14,864 nucleotides of DNA from JANNXQ01 sp031425095 (GTDB lineage Bacteria; Verrucomicrobiota; Verrucomicrobiia; Chthoniobacterales; Chthoniobacteraceae). Position 1 is the first letter of the stretch; every line of letters starts with the position of its first letter. A program made the translations under genes and the position numbers. Below are positions 7,577-13,748 of this stretch, piece by piece. The DNA is taken from positions 1 to 14,864 of the forward strand of contig JANPIS010000108.1 of assembly GCA_031425095.1 (NCBI GenBank). Reading direction: 5' to 3'. The notes under the pieces were generated by a model. It did not search any database. It was not told where the DNA came from and saw only the letters and a list, made by a program, of their open reading frames with translations.

Positions 7577-8809
7577 ATGACAACCGCACCCGCTCCTCCT
7601 CTCCGCATCGCCTGGCTCATCGTAGCGCTGCTCTTTCCCGTGGCGCTGCTGAACTACCTCGACCGGCAGATGCTCGCGACGATGAAGAGCTCGATGGTCG
7701 GGGACATCCCGAGCATCGCGAACCGCGAGGACTGGGGTTGGGTGTTGGGTTGGTTTAAGTGGACTTACGCCATCCTGAGTCCGTTCGGTGGTTACATTGC
7801 TGATCGCGTCAGCAAGCGCCTCGTCATCGGCTGCAGCCTCTTCGCCTGGTCGGCGATTACCTGGTGGACTGGCCATGTTACTAGCTTCGATGAACTCGTC
7901 GTCGCCCGGGCCTGTATGGGCATCAGCGAGGCCTTCTACATCCCCACGGCGCTCGCGCTGATCGCGGACTATCATCGGGGTCCGACGCGGTCACGTGCGG
8001 TGGGGTTTCATCAGGCCGGCATCTACGTGGGGCAGATTCTCGGTGGGTTCGCGGGCTACGTGGCGGATTCGCCCGATCACGGCTGGCGCTGGGCCTTCTC
8101 GACGTGCGGCATGATCGGCATCATCTACGCCATCCCGCTCCTCGCCGCGCTGCGGGATCCGGTGCGCACTCCTGAGGAGAAAGCGGAAGCCACCCTGAGC
8201 GGCAATGCCTTCAAGGGGCTGCTCGGCAATCGCAACTTTCTCCTCCTGATCCTCTATTTCACGTTACCCGCGATCGCCGGGTGGGTCGTGCGGGATTGGA
8301 TGCCGGACATTCTGAAAGAGAAGTTCGCGCTCGGCCAGGGCAAGGCCGGCGTGAGTGCGATCCTCTATGTGCAGATCGCCTCGATCATCGGCGTCGTCAT
8401 CGGAGGCACCCTCGCGGATCGCTGGATGAGCAGGACGACTCGCGGTCGTATCTATACCAGTGCCATCGGCATGGCGATGTTCCTGCCGGCCTTGTTCAGC
8501 GTGGGCAACGCGAGCACTCTGCCGATCGCGATCGCCGGGTTGATCGTGTTTGGTCTCGGCTGGGGATTCTTCGACTGCAATAACATGCCGATCCTCTGCC
8601 AGATCGCGCGGCCGGAGTGGCGAGCCACGGGTTACGGCATCATGAATCTCGTGAGCATCAGCTTCGGTGGCTTTGGCGATGTCGCCTTCGGAGCGCTGCG
8701 CGATCGTCATGTTCCGCTGAATGTCATCTTCGGCGCCTTCGCTGGCATCGCCCTGCTCTCGATCTTCCTCGTCCTCCTGATCAAACCACGCGAGACGAAT
8801 GCCTCCTGA
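7577..8809 (+). CDS. MFS transporter, probably a sugar-acid/anion-type symporter
   Basis: From the ATG at 7577 the product has 410 residues, about 12 predicted membrane segments, and the two-half layout of the major facilitator superfamily. The first half contains LNYLDRQML at the end of helix 1 and motif A between helices 2 and 3 (GGYIADRVSKR, 71-81). The second half repeats motif A (GGTLADRWMSR, 276-286). The central cytoplasmic loop (about 193-220) is charged. NYLDR after helix 1 and YIPTALALIADYHRGPTRSRAVG after helix 4 resemble the anion:cation symporter and related groups that carry hexuronates, sialic acid and other organic anions; this assignment is by recognition only. An in-frame TTG at 7562 is an alternative start adding five residues. 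The gene lies 16 bp after the sialidase fusion and abuts the aldolase gene with no gap, so it probably imports what the aldolase cleaves. Confidence 0.88.
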   Translation: MTTAPAPPLRIAWLIVALLFPVALLNYLDRQMLATMKSSMVGDIPSIANREDWGWVLGWFKWTYAILSPFGGYIADRVSKRLVIGCSLFAWSAITWWTGHVTSFDELVVARACMGISEAFYIPTALALIADYHRGPTRSRAVGFHQAGIYVGQILGGFAGYVADSPDHGWRWAFSTCGMIGIIYAIPLLAALRDPVRTPEEKAEATLSGNAFKGLLGNRNFLLLILYFTLPAIAGWVVRDWMPDILKEKFALGQGKAGVSAILYVQIASIIGVVIGGTLADRWMSRTTRGRIYTSAIGMAMFLPALFSVGNASTLPIAIAGLIVFGLGWGFFDCNNMPILCQIARPEWRATGYGIMNLVSISFGGFGDVAFGALRDRHVPLNVIFGAFAGIALLSIFLVLLIKPRETNAS

Positions 8810-9730
8810 ATGAACCTGCCCAAATATCACGGCATCATCCCACCCATGGTCACGCCGCTGCGCGACTGCGATACGCTCGACGTGGCCGGGCTTGAACGTC
8901 TCATCGAACACATCCTCGCTGGCGGCGTGCATGGAGTCTTCATCCTCGGCACCACCGGCGAAGGACCGAGCCTGAGTTACCGGTTGCGCAAGGAACTCAT
9001 CGAGCGCACTTGCCGACAGGTGAAAGGCCGCGTGCCCGTGCTCGTCGGCATCACCGACACGGCGTTTCAGGAATCGTTGAATGTCGCGCGTTGGTCTGCC
9101 GACGCGGGCGCTGATGCGCTCGTCGTCGCGCCGCCTTATTATCTGCCGCCTGCCCAGCCAGAGCTACAGGAATATCTTGATCACCTCGTGCCCGAACTTC
9201 CGCTGCCGCTCTTCCTCTACAATATGCCCGCACTGACCAAGGTGTCCTTTGACATCGATACGGTGCGCCGCGCGCTGGACGAGCCGCGCATCATCGGACT
9301 CAAGGATAGCTCGGGGAACATGACTTACTTCCACCGCGCCATCGGGCTGCTGCCGCAGCGGCCGGACTGGTCGTTGCTCATCGGCCCGGAGGAAATGCTC
9401 GCGGATTCCATCTTCGCCGGTGGCCACGGCGGCGTCGCTGGCGGCGCAAACGCTTTCCCACGCCTCTACGTGAAACTCTTCGAAGCCGCGCATGCTGGGG
9501 ATCTCGCCCGGGCCCGCGCGCTGCACGCGCACGTCATGACCATCAGCGACAATCTCTACCGAGTCGGCCGTCATTCCTCGGCGATCATCAAAGGTATCAA
9601 GTGCGGGCTCTCGCTGCTCGGCGTCTGCGACGACGGCATAGCCGAGCCTTTCCAGCGCTTCCACGAAACCGAGCGCGCCCGCGTCCGACAAATCCTTGAT
9701 CAACTCAATCCCCTCCTGAACAACTTATGA
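8810..9730 (+). CDS. DHDPS/N-acetylneuraminate lyase-family class I aldolase
   Basis: The 306-residue protein is a full-length (beta/alpha)8 barrel of the DapA/NanA superfamily. Visible landmarks are PPMVTPL at 11-17, the carboxylate-binding GTTGE at 47-51, the active-site tyrosine in LFLYNMPA (Y137) and the Schiff-base lysine in IIGLKDSSGN (K165). The residues after the tyrosine, NMPALTKVSF, match the NIPALSGV pattern of sialate lyases. The arginine found there in dihydrodipicolinate synthase (YNVPSRTG) is missing, so lysine biosynthesis is unlikely. Family members with this pattern cleave or dehydrate 2-keto-3-deoxy acids, giving pyruvate or a keto acid. With two sialidase-like neighbours, N-acetylneuraminate or another ulosonate is the leading guess; a 2-keto-3-deoxy sugar-acid aldolase or dehydratase is the alternative. 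The start codon directly follows the transporter stop, and the stop overlaps the next start by 4 bp. Confidence 0.9.
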   Translation: MNLPKYHGIIPPMVTPLRDCDTLDVAGLERLIEHILAGGVHGVFILGTTGEGPSLSYRLRKELIERTCRQVKGRVPVLVGITDTAFQESLNVARWSADAGADALVVAPPYYLPPAQPELQEYLDHLVPELPLPLFLYNMPALTKVSFDIDTVRRALDEPRIIGLKDSSGNMTYFHRAIGLLPQRPDWSLLIGPEEMLADSIFAGGHGGVAGGANAFPRLYVKLFEAAHAGDLARARALHAHVMTISDNLYRVGRHSSAIIKGIKCGLSLLGVCDDGIAEPFQRFHETERARVRQILDQLNPLLNNL

Positions 9731-10800
9731 ACTGTCTCACTGCCACCGCCGTCGTCGTCGGAGCCCTCTTGTCTTCAGAATGCGCACACGCCGCGGAAGT
9801 GCCGCCCGGCTTGGTAAAATCGGAGTTCATCTACGACACCGGCCCGTATCCTTCCATCCACGCCACCACCGTCGTGGAGACACCCGACGGCCTCGTCGCC
9901 GCGTGGTTTGGCGGCACCGCGGAGAAGAACCCGGACGTGCGCATTTGGGTCTCGCGTCTCGTGGATGGGCAATGGACGACCAGTGTCGAAACCGCGAACG
10001 GCATGCAACCCGATGGCACGCGGCATCCCACTTGGAACCCCGTACTGTTCCAGCCGCGGAAAGCTCCGCTGATGCTGTTTTACAAAGTCGGTCCTTCGCC
10101 AAGCACGTGGTGGGGAGAACTCAAAACCTCCGACGACGGTGGCAAGACATGGTCCGCCGCACAGAAGCTACCCAAAGGCATCTTTGGTCCGATCAAAAAT
10201 AAGCCGGTGCAGTTGGCCAACGGCGACATCCTCTGCCCCACGAGCAACGAGACCGATGAAAAGCCCAGTAAGTGGGCCATCTATTTCGAGCGCACGAGCG
10301 ATCTTGGAAAAACCTGGCAGCGCACGGAGTTGCTGCACGACGGCGTCACCGTCAGCGCCATCCAGCCAAGCATCCTCTTCCTCGGGGGCGACAAACTCCA
10401 AGCCGTGGGCCGCACGCGGCAGGGCAAAGTCTTCCAAATCACCTCCCAAGATACGGGCAAGACCTGGGGCAAAATTTCACTGACAGCCTTGCCTAATCCC
10501 AACTCCGGCACCGACGCCGTGACCCTCGCCGATGGCCGTCATCTGCTCATCTACAATCACACCGCCAAAGGCTGCAGCCCGCTGAATCTTGCGGTGAACA
10601 AAGACGGTAAGACTTGGGAAGCCTCAGTGGTTCTGGAAGACGAGCCGAAGAAAGAATTCAGCTATCCCGCGATCATCCAGACGAAGGACGGCCTCGTCCA
10701 CATCACCTACACTTGGAAACGCGAGAAGGTGAAACACGTCGTCCTCGATCCCTCGAAGTTGACGACGAAGCCCATCGTGGACGGCGAGTGGCCGCAATAG
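9727..10800 (+). CDS. Secreted BNR-repeat sialidase-like glycoside hydrolase
   Basis: The 357-residue product begins with a signal peptide (residues 1-23, ending ECAHAAEV) and is otherwise a single BNR_2-type six-bladed propeller. Asp boxes occur at about 135-142 (SDDGGKTW), 190-197 (TSDLGKTW) and 240-247 (SQDTGKTW); a shortened one is at 291-297 (NKDGKTW). The N-terminal stretch YPSIHATTVVETPDGLVAAWFGGTAE-type (41-66) and GTRHPTWNPVLFQP (97-110) are typical of bacterial and plant proteins annotated as exo-alpha-sialidases. It resembles the C-terminal half of the fusion at 5515: NGDLLAVWYS there corresponds to DGLVAAWFGG here. This family is broad, and many members have no tested substrate, so hydrolysis of sialosides is only one possibility. 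The start overlaps the aldolase stop by 4 bp (ATGA). Confidence 0.87.
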   Translation: MNCLTATAVVVGALLSSECAHAAEVPPGLVKSEFIYDTGPYPSIHATTVVETPDGLVAAWFGGTAEKNPDVRIWVSRLVDGQWTTSVETANGMQPDGTRHPTWNPVLFQPRKAPLMLFYKVGPSPSTWWGELKTSDDGGKTWSAAQKLPKGIFGPIKNKPVQLANGDILCPTSNETDEKPSKWAIYFERTSDLGKTWQRTELLHDGVTVSAIQPSILFLGGDKLQAVGRTRQGKVFQITSQDTGKTWGKISLTALPNPNSGTDAVTLADGRHLLIYNHTAKGCSPLNLAVNKDGKTWEASVVLEDEPKKEFSYPAIIQTKDGLVHITYTWKREKVKHVVLDPSKLTTKPIVDGEWPQ

Positions 10801-10847
10801 CTGTCCCCCTTTACCTTCCCGGCATTCCCACATCCTCATTGGATCCC

Positions 10848-11309
10848 ATGAAAACTTTGATCCTCCACTTCCTTCTGCTCAGCCTTTTCACTCTCGCCCC
10901 GGTCTGCGTGGCGGAAGATCCCCGGGAGGCTGCGCTCCGCACGGCCGACGACGCGCGCATCGCCGCGATGAAAACGCCCGCGCGCGAAAAACTCGCCGCG
11001 ATCCTTTCCGACGAACTCCACTACGCGCACTCGAATGGCGTGCTCGATACGAAGTCCTCCTTCATCGAGTCGCTCACCTCCGGGCGTCTGAAGTATCGGG
11101 ATTACGCGCATGAGGAGCGGAAATTCACCTTCCCTGCGCCGAGCATCGCGCTGATGAGCGGGCGCACACGAATCAACGTGGCGAACGAGACCGGCATCGT
11201 GGAAGCGACGCTCCTCTACCTCTCGGTGTGGCGCGAAGAGCAGGGCCAGTGGCGTTTCCTCGCGTGGCAGTCGTGTCGCCTGCCGCCCCCGACTCCGGCG
11301 GCGAAGTAA
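10848..11309 (+). CDS. Secreted NTF2-like (DUF4440/SnoaL-type) protein
   Basis: The 153-residue product starts at an ATG 47 bp after the preceding stop and begins with a signal peptide (KTLILHFLLLSLFTLAPVCVA, residues 2-22). An upstream in-frame extension to 10614 would run through the sialidase gene in another frame and is rejected. The mature part looks like a cone-shaped NTF2 fold: two N-terminal helices (DDARIAAMKTPAREKLAAIL), the DELHYAHSNGVLDTKSSFIESL segment (55-76) typical of DUF4440 proteins, then beta strands ending WREEQGQWRFLAWQSCRLP (128-146). Family members are ligand-binding or enzymatic, often with poorly known roles, so no reaction is assigned. It is the last gene of the run. 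No clear terminator hairpin is seen after it. Confidence 0.8.
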   Translation: MKTLILHFLLLSLFTLAPVCVAEDPREAALRTADDARIAAMKTPAREKLAAILSDELHYAHSNGVLDTKSSFIESLTSGRLKYRDYAHEERKFTFPAPSIALMSGRTRINVANETGIVEATLLYLSVWREEQGQWRFLAWQSCRLPPPTPAAK

Positions 11310-11378
11310 GCCTCTCGGGGAAGACGGTTTGGCGGGAATCTTCAACGCCGGATCAATCTCAGCTTTAGCACCGCCATT

Positions 11379-11398
11379 CATCGTGTTATTACACGATG
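11379..11398. promoter_or_regulatory. Inverted repeat before imuA, candidate LexA/SOS operator
   Basis: Two perfect 8-bp arms, CATCGTGT and ACACGATG, are separated by TATT. The site ends one base before the imuA start codon at 11400. A regulatory palindrome here fits the known LexA control of imuA-imuB-dnaE2 cassettes. Its 5-bp inner arms around a 4-bp spacer (CGTGT-N4-ACACG) have the architecture of the reported verrucomicrobial LexA motif (TGTTC-N4-GAACA, from memory), but the bases differ. A -10-like TTATTA (11386-11391) overlaps it, so the transcript could be almost leaderless. Alternatives are another repressor's site or an mRNA hairpin hiding the start codon. Confidence 0.5.
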
Positions 11399-11399
11399 C

Positions 11400-12128
11400 A
11401 TGAACTGCGCCGATCTCTCCGTCCTCTCCCCTGCCCTGCCCGGCGCGGCGGGGGGGCGGCTCGTGGCGCTGCGCAGTCTGCTCGCGGAGAAATTTCCCGC
11501 CGAAAAGCGCAAGCCGGCGGGCCTCCTGCGCACGGGGCTGGAGGTCTTCGATGCGAGCGAAGGCGGGCTGCGGCGTGGCAGTCTCACGGAGGTGTCGGGG
11601 ACGAGCGGTGCCGGGACGATGTTTATTGAGGCGGCGCTGACGATTTTGGGCAGGGAGAAATGTTTCGCCGCGCTCGTGGATGGCGGGCGCACCTTCGATC
11701 CGCAGGGCTGCAGCGCGGCAGCGTTGCGGCGCCTGCTGTGGGTGATGTGCGGGAAGGTGGCGCTGGCGGTGAAGGCGGCGGATCTGCTCCTGCGCGATGG
11801 AAATCTCGCGCTCGTGCTGCTCGACTTGCAGATGCTCCCGCTGCGCGAGCTGCGCCGCATCCCGGCGAGTACATGGCATCGCTTTCAGCGCGTGGTCGAG
11901 CAGACGGGCACCGTCTTCGTCGTGCTCACACCGCAGCCGATGGTGGAGGGAGCGAAGGTGCGGATCGCGATGCGCACACGCTGGGATCTCGCCGCGCTGC
12001 GCCAGCGCCGCCGTGATCTGCTCGCGGACCTGCAAGCGCAGCTCTTTGTGCGCGGCAACCTATACCCGGAGTGCTCAGTGGAAGCGCGCGAATCCGCAAT
12101 CCGCGATCCGCAATCCGCAATGGCCTGA
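11400..12128 (+). CDS. imuA: ImuA, RecA-like component of the translesion mutasome
   Basis: The 242-residue protein has the layout of ImuA (SulA/RecA-like): LLRTGLEVFDASEGGLRRGSLTEVSG (42-67), then a P-loop-like turn GTSGAGT (67-73), VDGGRTFDPQG (93-103), and a strand LALVLLDLQ (136-144) at the Walker B position. The P-loop lacks the conserved lysine, so strong ATPase activity is doubtful, as in many ImuA proteins. Family role: ImuA acts with ImuB and DnaE2 in DNA-damage-induced mutagenesis, probably linking the complex to RecA. imuB follows after 9 bp, and dnaE2 after that, giving the canonical cassette order. The last residues (ESAIRDPQSAMA) are encoded by a heptanucleotide tandem repeat and look like an added tail. 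The ATG at 11400 is the first in frame; a short preceding leader and the adjacent inverted repeat leave open a slightly later start. Confidence 0.87.
   Translation: MNCADLSVLSPALPGAAGGRLVALRSLLAEKFPAEKRKPAGLLRTGLEVFDASEGGLRRGSLTEVSGTSGAGTMFIEAALTILGREKCFAALVDGGRTFDPQGCSAAALRRLLWVMCGKVALAVKAADLLLRDGNLALVLLDLQMLPLRELRRIPASTWHRFQRVVEQTGTVFVVLTPQPMVEGAKVRIAMRTRWDLAALRQRRRDLLADLQAQLFVRGNLYPECSVEARESAIRDPQSAMA
12091..12118. repeat. Heptanucleotide tandem repeat, four copies of AATCCGC-type unit
   Basis: Four consecutive 7-bp units are visible: AATCCGC, AATCCGC, GATCCGC, AATCCGC, followed by a partial AAT. They form the 3' end of imuA and encode the tail SAIRDPQSA. A 7-bp unit is not a multiple of three, so gain or loss of one copy would shift the frame and move the imuA stop relative to imuB, which starts 20 bp after the array. 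Confidence 0.85.
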
Positions 12129-12137
12129 TGCACCGCC

Positions 12138-13748
12138 ATGTTTGCCGTCATCCTCCTGCCCGAATTCCGTCTCCAGTCCGCGCTGCGCATGCGTGCGGAG
12201 TTGCGCGCGCAGCCGGTTGCCGTGGTCGATGAGCGGACGCACAAAGGTCTCGTCCTCGAACTGAATGCGGCGGCGGCGAGTTCCGGAGTCACCGTGGGCA
12301 TGCCGAGCCCGCAGGCGCTCGCGCGTTGTGCCGAGGTCGTGCTGCTGCCGCGTGCCCTGGCCCAGGAGCAGGCGGTGCAGGCGGCGTTGCTCGAGATCGC
12401 GTGCTCCCTTTCCCCCGAAGTGGAATCGACGGCGGACGGCTGGGCGACCATCGATCTGCGCATGGCGAAAGTGACGGACTGGTCCGCCTGGGGCGCGCAG
12501 ACCGTGCAGCGACTCGCCGCGCTGAGCTTGAGCGGACGCGTCGGCGTGGGGCCGAATCCTGATCTCGCGTATCTCGCCGCACGCCGTGCGGAGCCTGTAC
12601 TCGTGGTGCATTCGCCCGCGGCTTTCCTCGCGCAGCTTGCCGTCTCGGAGATCGAACCCCCGCCGCATCTGCTCGCGCTCCTGCACGACTGGGGCATCCA
12701 CACTCTGGGTCAGCTCACGAGCCTGCCGCGCGGCGACCTTGCGGACCGGCTCGGGCCCGAGGCCGATCGACTCTGGCAACGCGCGGCGGGACAGACCCGG
12801 CGGCTGCTGCGGCTGGTGCGCCCGGTAGAGGAATTTGTCGAGGCGTTCGATTTCGAGCACGAGATCGAGACCAGCGAGCCGCTGCTTTTTCTGCTGCGGC
12901 GTTTCGTCGATCAGCTCGTGCTGCGGCTCGAAGGCGTGCATCGCGTCGCTGCGAGGATGACGCTCACCCTGCCGCTGGAAAATGGTGCCGCGCACGAGCG
13001 TCTCTTCGCAATCCCTGCACCGACGGCGGATGCCGAGGTGCTCTTCCGCATCCTCACCACGCACCTGGAGGGGCTGCATCTCGATCATCGCCCGACCGGC
13101 GTGCAGCTGCGCATCGAGCCCGCACCGGCCGATCACCGGCAGCTCCGGCTTTTCGAAAGTCCGCTGCGGGATGCCAATCGTTTTGGCGAGACGATCGCGC
13201 GGCTCGCGGCGCTCGTCGGCAATGGCAACGTCGGCGTTGCTGAAGTGGAGGACACGCATCGGCCCGATCGCTTCCGAATCACGGAGCCGAAATTCCACGA
13301 CGTGCGCGACGGTGACGCGCCGGAGGACGAGCGTGCGATCGGCCTGCCGCTGCGGCGCTATCGTCCGCCGTTGTCGGCGCAGGTGCGGGTGGTGCATCAC
13401 GAGCCGACGTATGTTGTCTCCGAGTCCGCGCACGGCGCCATCACTGCCGCCATGGGCCCGTATCGCGCGGGCGGCGGCTGGTGGGATCAGGACGCGTGGG
13501 CCGATGAAGAGTGGGACGTGCAACTGGCCGTCGGCGGCCTCTTCCGGCTCTGCCGCCGGGGAGACACATGGCTCGTGGAGGGGTGCTATGACGTTGCGGA
13601 AAAATCGCGGGAAACGCTCCGCGTGATCCCCGCAGGCACTGCCGTGCGCGGGTCTGACTTTCGTCCCGAAGGGACGGCGGAAATTAGCCGGTGGCATCAG
13701 CCACCGGATCCTGTTCCCACAGGGGCCAATGGCTGCGCGCTACGTTGA
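12138..13748 (+). CDS. imuB: ImuB, catalytically inactive Y-family polymerase-like mutasome hub
   Basis: The 536-residue protein follows the Y-family (DinB/UmuC) fold but lacks its catalytic acids. The start reads FAVILLPEFRLQSALR where active polymerases have a D-x-D-x-F-Y block, and the SIDE-like position reads STADGWATIDL (97-107). This is the hallmark of ImuB. A helix-hairpin-helix lies near 183-206 (HDWGIHTLGQLTSLPRGDL). A consensus beta-clamp-binding motif, QLRLF, is at 335-339. The C-terminal ImuB region has GPYRAGGGWWDQDAWADEEWDV (440-461) and LFRLCRRGDTWLVEGCYD (468-485), where family members usually end. The extra ~50 residues are encoded by hairpin-rich DNA resembling a dispersed repeat and look like a recent extension. 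Role: scaffold that binds the sliding clamp, ImuA and DnaE2. The 3' end overlaps dnaE2 by 20 bp. Confidence 0.92.
   Translation: MFAVILLPEFRLQSALRMRAELRAQPVAVVDERTHKGLVLELNAAAASSGVTVGMPSPQALARCAEVVLLPRALAQEQAVQAALLEIACSLSPEVESTADGWATIDLRMAKVTDWSAWGAQTVQRLAALSLSGRVGVGPNPDLAYLAARRAEPVLVVHSPAAFLAQLAVSEIEPPPHLLALLHDWGIHTLGQLTSLPRGDLADRLGPEADRLWQRAAGQTRRLLRLVRPVEEFVEAFDFEHEIETSEPLLFLLRRFVDQLVLRLEGVHRVAARMTLTLPLENGAAHERLFAIPAPTADAEVLFRILTTHLEGLHLDHRPTGVQLRIEPAPADHRQLRLFESPLRDANRFGETIARLAALVGNGNVGVAEVEDTHRPDRFRITEPKFHDVRDGDAPEDERAIGLPLRRYRPPLSAQVRVVHHEPTYVVSESAHGAITAAMGPYRAGGGWWDQDAWADEEWDVQLAVGGLFRLCRRGDTWLVEGCYDVAEKSRETLRVIPAGTAVRGSDFRPEGTAEISRWHQPPDPVPTGANGCALR
13662..13723. repeat. Three tandem hairpins at the imuB/dnaE2 junction, REP-like element
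   Basis: Three perfect short inverted repeats follow one another. At 13662-13676 CGTCCC/GGGACG flank GAA. At 13688-13707 CCGGTGGC/GCCACCGG flank ATCA. At 13710-13723 CCTGT/ACAGG flank TCCC. The middle one is the strongest. Together they resemble short palindromic elements scattered through verrucomicrobial and planctomycete genomes (recognition, not a search). Here the block lies inside the imuB reading frame and ends 5 bp before the dnaE2 start codon, with AGGGG of the third hairpin at the ribosome-binding position. Confidence 0.65.

Noticed and set aside
6664..7620. 318-residue - strand frame across the sialidase half of the fusion
   Set aside because: It is the shadow of a gene with four Asp boxes; no domain is seen in the antisense product.
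8453..8460. TATACCAG half-site inside the MFS gene
   Set aside because: Only one arm matches the candidate operator and it lies in conserved coding sequence, so chance is the simplest explanation.
10614..10847. Upstream extension of the NTF2-like gene
   Set aside because: It would overlap the sialidase gene by 187 bp in another frame and bury the clear signal peptide that starts at 10848.
11310..11378. Possible terminator between the NTF2-like gene and imuA
   Set aside because: I found no stable GC-rich stem followed by a T run; transcription stop here cannot be supported from sequence.
12075..13697. 540-residue open frame on the - strand across imuB
   Set aside because: It mirrors imuB in high-GC DNA, has no recognisable domain and is Arg/His-rich as expected for an antisense frame.
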